A DNA stretch of 64,000 nt, from positions 66,001,449 to 66,065,448 of the forward strand of contig NC_080688.1 in NCBI RefSeq assembly GCF_030445035.2, given 5' to 3'. The notes beneath the pieces were generated by a model, which was not told the DNA's origin, did not search any database, and saw only the letters and a program-made list of their open reading frames with translations. Every line of letters starts with the position of its first letter. Position 1 is the stretch's first letter. The position numbers and the translations under genes are program-made. Origin of the DNA: Dasypus novemcinctus (taxonomy: Eukaryota > Chordata > Mammalia > Cingulata > Dasypodidae). This document shows positions 60,395 through 64,000 of this stretch, in pieces.

Positions 60395-63240
60395 TCACTG
60401 TCTTTTTTAAAATTAATTTAAGTATATCACTCATACATAAACATATATAAATAAGTGGATAGTAATAGTTGTGAACCTTCAAAACAAACATATATACCAT
60501 TATACAGGACTCTCATAACTCACCCTACCAACAATACTTTGCATTATTGTTAAACCTTTTTAACTAATGATTAAAGGGCATTGTCAAAATATTACTACTA
60601 AACAAAGTATTTTTCCTTCAATCCACCCTATCATTATCTTTGTATCATTTATATATGAACATACATAAACAATTAAGTGTATAGGAAAAGTTGTGAACTT
60701 ATAAAGCAAACATGCATAACATCATACAGGAGTCCCATACATCAACCCTCCACCAACATCTTGCATTGCCGTGAGACGTTTGTTACAAATTATGAAAGAA
60801 TATTGTCAAAATCTTACTAGTAATTATAGTCCTTATCTTACATTTGGTGTATTTTCCCCCAACCCACCCTATTATTATTTTTTAAATATATTTTTTTATG
60901 ACAGAAGTTGTAAACTTACAAAACAATCATGCATATGTGCAGAATTCCCAAACAACATACTTCTATCAACACACCACACTGTGGTAGAACATTTGTTACA
61001 GATAAGATAATATCATTTGATTGTAACCACATCCATAGTGTACATTTGGCTCACATTTTCCATACTGCCTAATTATCAACACAGTACATCTTTGGCATAG
61101 ATGCAAAAATATTATATTATTACTGCTAACCACAGTCCATAGGTTACTCCAGTTGTATTTTTTCCCATGCCTCTCCATATTCCCAACACCCTGCAGTAGT
61201 GATGTACATTTGCTCTAGCTCACAAAGAAGGACACTCTTGCATCTGTACCATCAACCACAATTTTCATCCCCCTCTTGGTTTACTGTACTATTCAGTTCC
61301 TAGATTATTCTCTAGTATTCTGCCAATTGGCATTTATATACCCAGACTACCAGTTTCAGCCACATCCCCATTTGTAAACTAGCCGTTACTCACTGTGTGT
61401 TACCATCCACTCTATACATTTCTACACTTTCACAGTAAAGCTAATTAAAACTTCTACATACATTAAACATCAGTAGTCCACTCAGTCCTCCTCTTATCTC
61501 CTTTAAGAATTCCCCACCTACCACCAGGTCTTGGATATCTTCCTATGATTTCTTCTAGGAGTTTTATGGTTCTTGCTTTTATTTTTAGGTTTTTGATCCA
61601 TTTTGAGTTAATTTTTGGATAAGGTGTGAGACAGGGGTCCTCTTTCTTTCTTTCGGCTATGGATATCGTTTTTTCAGCACCATTTGTTGAGTGGACTGTT
61701 CTGCCCAAGCTGCGTGGGTTTGATAGGCTAGTTAAAAATCACTTGACCATACATGTGAGGGTCTATTTCTGAACCATCAATTTGGTTCCAGTGGTCTGTA
61801 TGTCTGTCTTTATGCCAGTACCATGCTGTTTTTACCACTACAGCTAGGTAACGTGATTTAAAGTCTGGAGATGAGGCTTTGCTTTTCCTTTTTATGATGT
61901 TTCTGGCTATTCAGGAGCCCTTATCCTTCTAAAGAAATTTGATAATTGTGTTTTCACTTTTTTTTTTTTAAATGCTGGTGGGATTTTTGTCAGGACTGCA
62001 TTGAATCTGTGTATCAATATGAATAGAACTGACATCTTAATAATATTTAGTCTTCCAATCCATACGCATGGACTGTTCTTCCAGTTATTTAGGGCTTTTT
62101 TGATTTCTTTTAACACTGAGTTGCAGTTTTCTTGAATACAAGTGCTTTACAACGTTGGTTAAGTTTATTCCTATCTGAGTTTTATCTGTCATATTTTATT
62201 TTCACCACTCTTTTGACACTTGTAGTTACTTTTATTGATATAATCTTCATTTCTAGACTATCTTCCAGGCCTCTGTCTCCTGTCTTTTCTTTTCAGGCTC
62301 TAGCACAACCTTTAGTATTTCCTGAAAATCTGGGCTTTTGCTTAGAAATTCTGTTTCTGTTTATCTGTGAATATTCTAATCTTGCCCTTCTTTTTGAAAG
62401 ACAATCTTGCTGGATATAAGATTCGTGGCTGGAAGTTTTCCTCTTGTAGTATCTTAAATATATCAGACCACTGTCTTCTTGCCTCCATGGTTTCTGGTGA
62501 GAAATCAGCACTTAATCTTATTGGGTATTCCTTATATGTTATGCATTGCTTTTCCTTTGCTGTCCTCAGAATTCTTACTTTGTCATTGGCATGTGACATT
62601 CTGATTAGTATGTGTCTCAGAGTTGGTCTATTTGGATTTTTTCAGATGGGAGTATGTTGTGCTTCTTGGACAGGGATATCTATGCCCTTCAATGGGGTTG
62701 GGAAATTTTCTACCATTATTTCTTCAAATATTCCTTCTGCTCCCTTTCTCTCCTCTTCTCTTTCTGGGACACCCATGACATGTATTTTTTGCATGCCATT
62801 TGCTGTTATTTAGTTCCCTGAGAACTTGTTCAATTTTTTTCCTTTCTTTTCTTCATCTGTTCTTTTATATGTTCACTTTCAGAGGCCATTTCTTCAAACT
62901 CACCAATCATTTTACTCCTTCCTCAAATCTGCTATTATATGATTCCAGTGTTTTTAAAAATATCCTCTATTGTACCTTTCATTCCCATAAGATCTGCTAT
63001 TTTTCTATGTATGCTTTCAAATTCTTCTTTGTGGTCATCCAGTTTCTTCTTAATATTCTTAATCTCTTTAGCCATCTCACTGAATTTATTAAGGAGATTT
63101 GTTTGAACATCTAAGATTAGGTGTCTCAACTCCTTTATGTCATCTGGATGCTTATCTTGTTCCTTTAACTGGGCTATATCTTCCTGTTTCTTGGTGTGGG
63201 TTGCAAAGTCAATGTCCTTTGATATTAGTTTTGTCATCTG
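60395..63240 (-). mobile_element. L1 retaining ORF1 but lacking most of ORF2
   Basis: Read on the minus strand: an ORF1-like protein from 63237 (100-codon open piece with coiled-coil heptads, 63237-62935), a frameshifted RNA-binding middle, and the ORF1 C-terminal domain (62599-62342). From about 62180 to 61490 only fragments of the C-terminal half of ORF2 follow; endonuclease and reverse transcriptase are absent. A 3' UTR of the type seen at 17.2-18.7 kb then runs to an A-rich end near 60400. Frames are broken, so no function is expected. Organisation resembles HAL1 or an internally deleted L1. Confidence 0.75.
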
Positions 63241-63417
63241 TAAATCCTTTTAACTATAAAATCTCATGATTCCTAGTGGAAAAAGTTCTATGAAAGTCAA
63301 TTATATTTCCCCTGAAACAAAAGAACAAGGTAATCTCTTAAATAGCCGGTCTAAAAATGCAAATATACCTGGCTTCTCAAGACAACCCCTAAAGTTCCAT
63401 TAATATATACTGTCTGG

Positions 63418-63600
63418 GAAGCAGATGTGGCTCAAGCGGTTGGGCACCTGCCTACCACATGGGAGGTCCCGGATTTGGTTCCCGGTGCCTCCTAAAAAAA
63501 AACAAAAAAGAAGACAAGCACACAACAGACAGACACAGAGAACAGAAAGTGAGTGCAAAGAACAATGGGGGATTAGGTAAAGAAATAAATCTTTAAGATA
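63418..63600 (+). mobile_element. Short tRNA-like SINE
   Basis: Head agcagatgtggctcaagcgg ... catgggaggtcccggatttgg, followed by an A/C-rich body (cacaacagacagacacagag) and an aataaatctttaa tail. Confidence 0.75.
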
Positions 63601-63632
63601 TATATATACACACACACACACACACTCATACA
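63600..63632. repeat. (TA)n(CA)n microsatellite
   Basis: tatatatata followed by about nine CA units, at the tail of the preceding SINE. Confidence 0.85.
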
Positions 63633-64000
63633 CACTGTAAAGAAATAAAACAAATCTTTAAAATATACATACACACACAGTATAAGTTTCATCATTATAT
63701 ATACAGGCACTATTCAAATGGAGAAGATTCTTTGAAATTTTGATCAATAGGTCAAGTGAGAGTAAAGTAATTTAAACTAGAAAGAGAAGGAATTAGATAA
63801 TCTGTAGAAAATGTGGCCAACCAATTTTAATCTAGACTGGTAAGATCAAATACCCATAAAAGAGCTAATACATAGCTGTACGGAAACTGAAAAAAAAAAA
63901 AAGGATACATCAGTCATGGAAGAGATAAAGAATAACAGACTTTATATTTATTTGAATGTGACCTGCATTGTTGGTGCCTAACAAATGAAAGACCATCTCC

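Larger units (their letters stand above)
44770..64000 (-). other. ACAA2: ACAA2 gene, 3' part (last five coding exons, introns, 3' UTR)
   Basis: Minus-strand gene for mitochondrial 3-ketoacyl-CoA thiolase, which cleaves 3-ketoacyl-CoA with CoA to give acetyl-CoA and a shortened acyl-CoA. Five exons, each bounded by AG and GT, join in phase to encode about 205 C-terminal residues ending in a TGA at 45116-45114. This matches human ACAA2 numbering (397 aa) from about residue 193. Intron lengths between them, 5' to 3', are 799, 8951, 2363 and 1270 bp. The large intron is swollen by at least five recent retroelements. The upstream exons (with the nucleophilic Cys92 and the mitochondrial targeting N-terminus) lie outside. 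I searched the minus strand up to 64000 for the next upstream exon and did not see it. Confidence 0.93.

Noticed and set aside
1..64000. CRISPR array, tRNA gene, rRNA or bacterial operon
   Set aside because: tRNA-like heads are parts of SINEs with A-tails and target-site duplications; regular repeats are minisatellites; there is no evenly spaced repeat-spacer array or prokaryotic gene.
63900..64000. Possible next upstream ACAA2 exon at the window edge
   Set aside because: Translation on the minus strand gives no thiolase-like residues and no suitable splice sites.

Overview
The window is mammalian genomic DNA from a xenarthran, almost certainly an armadillo (Dasypus). The clearest sign is about twenty copies of the tRNA-derived armadillo SINE family (DAS-SINE), several of them with clean target-site duplications. 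L1, MaLR and ERV-L LTRs, hAT MITEs, MIR, L2 and CR1/L3 fossils are also present. No bacterial or viral replicon features and no intact viral gene were found.

The only protein-coding gene I can support is ACAA2 (mitochondrial 3-ketoacyl-CoA thiolase, the last step of fatty-acid beta-oxidation), on the minus strand. Its last five coding exons lie at 59113-58938, 58138-58009, 49057-48987, 46623-46469 and 45198-45114. All have AG/GT splice sites and matching phases, and together they give the C-terminal ~205 residues (about 193-397 in human numbering), including the catalytic His and the second active-site Cys. A probable poly(A) signal lies at 44798-44793. The 5' exons lie beyond position 64000. 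From memory, the human gene sits between LIPG and MYO5B, so positions 1-44.7 kb would be the intergenic DNA beyond the ACAA2 3' end.

Layout: 1-3.0 kb, an L1 carrying a nested SINE; 3.2-5.35 kb, a broken ERV-L pol remnant with its 3' LTR; 6-16 kb, unique DNA with SINEs, MLT1-like LTRs and a hAT MITE; 16-24.3 kb, L1 fragments with solo LTRs nested in them; 24.3-36.5 kb, mostly unique DNA with an orphan CpG island near 28.0-28.45 kb; 36.6-39.0 kb, a 5'-inverted (twin-primed) L1-like insertion; 39-44.7 kb, LTR and old repeats; 44.8-59.1 kb, the ACAA2 3' half, whose 8.95-kb intron is filled with recent retroelements (a 2.4-kb non-LTR element, SINE-in-SINE, a CpG-rich class II ERV solo LTR, a MaLR-like solo LTR); 59.1-64 kb, an upstream ACAA2 intron holding a CR1/L3 fossil and an L1 that keeps ORF1 but has lost most of ORF2.

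The most interesting observation is a roughly 2.4-kb ORF-less non-LTR element. One copy (49635-52038) has 13-bp target-site duplications. A second (36597-38978) has 15-bp duplications and its 5' fifth inverted. The two share a 5' terminus, and their 3' tail is shared with an ORF2-bearing L1 at the start of the window. This looks like a non-autonomous element using an L1 tail. Orthology and family names are from memory and pattern recognition; no search was run.
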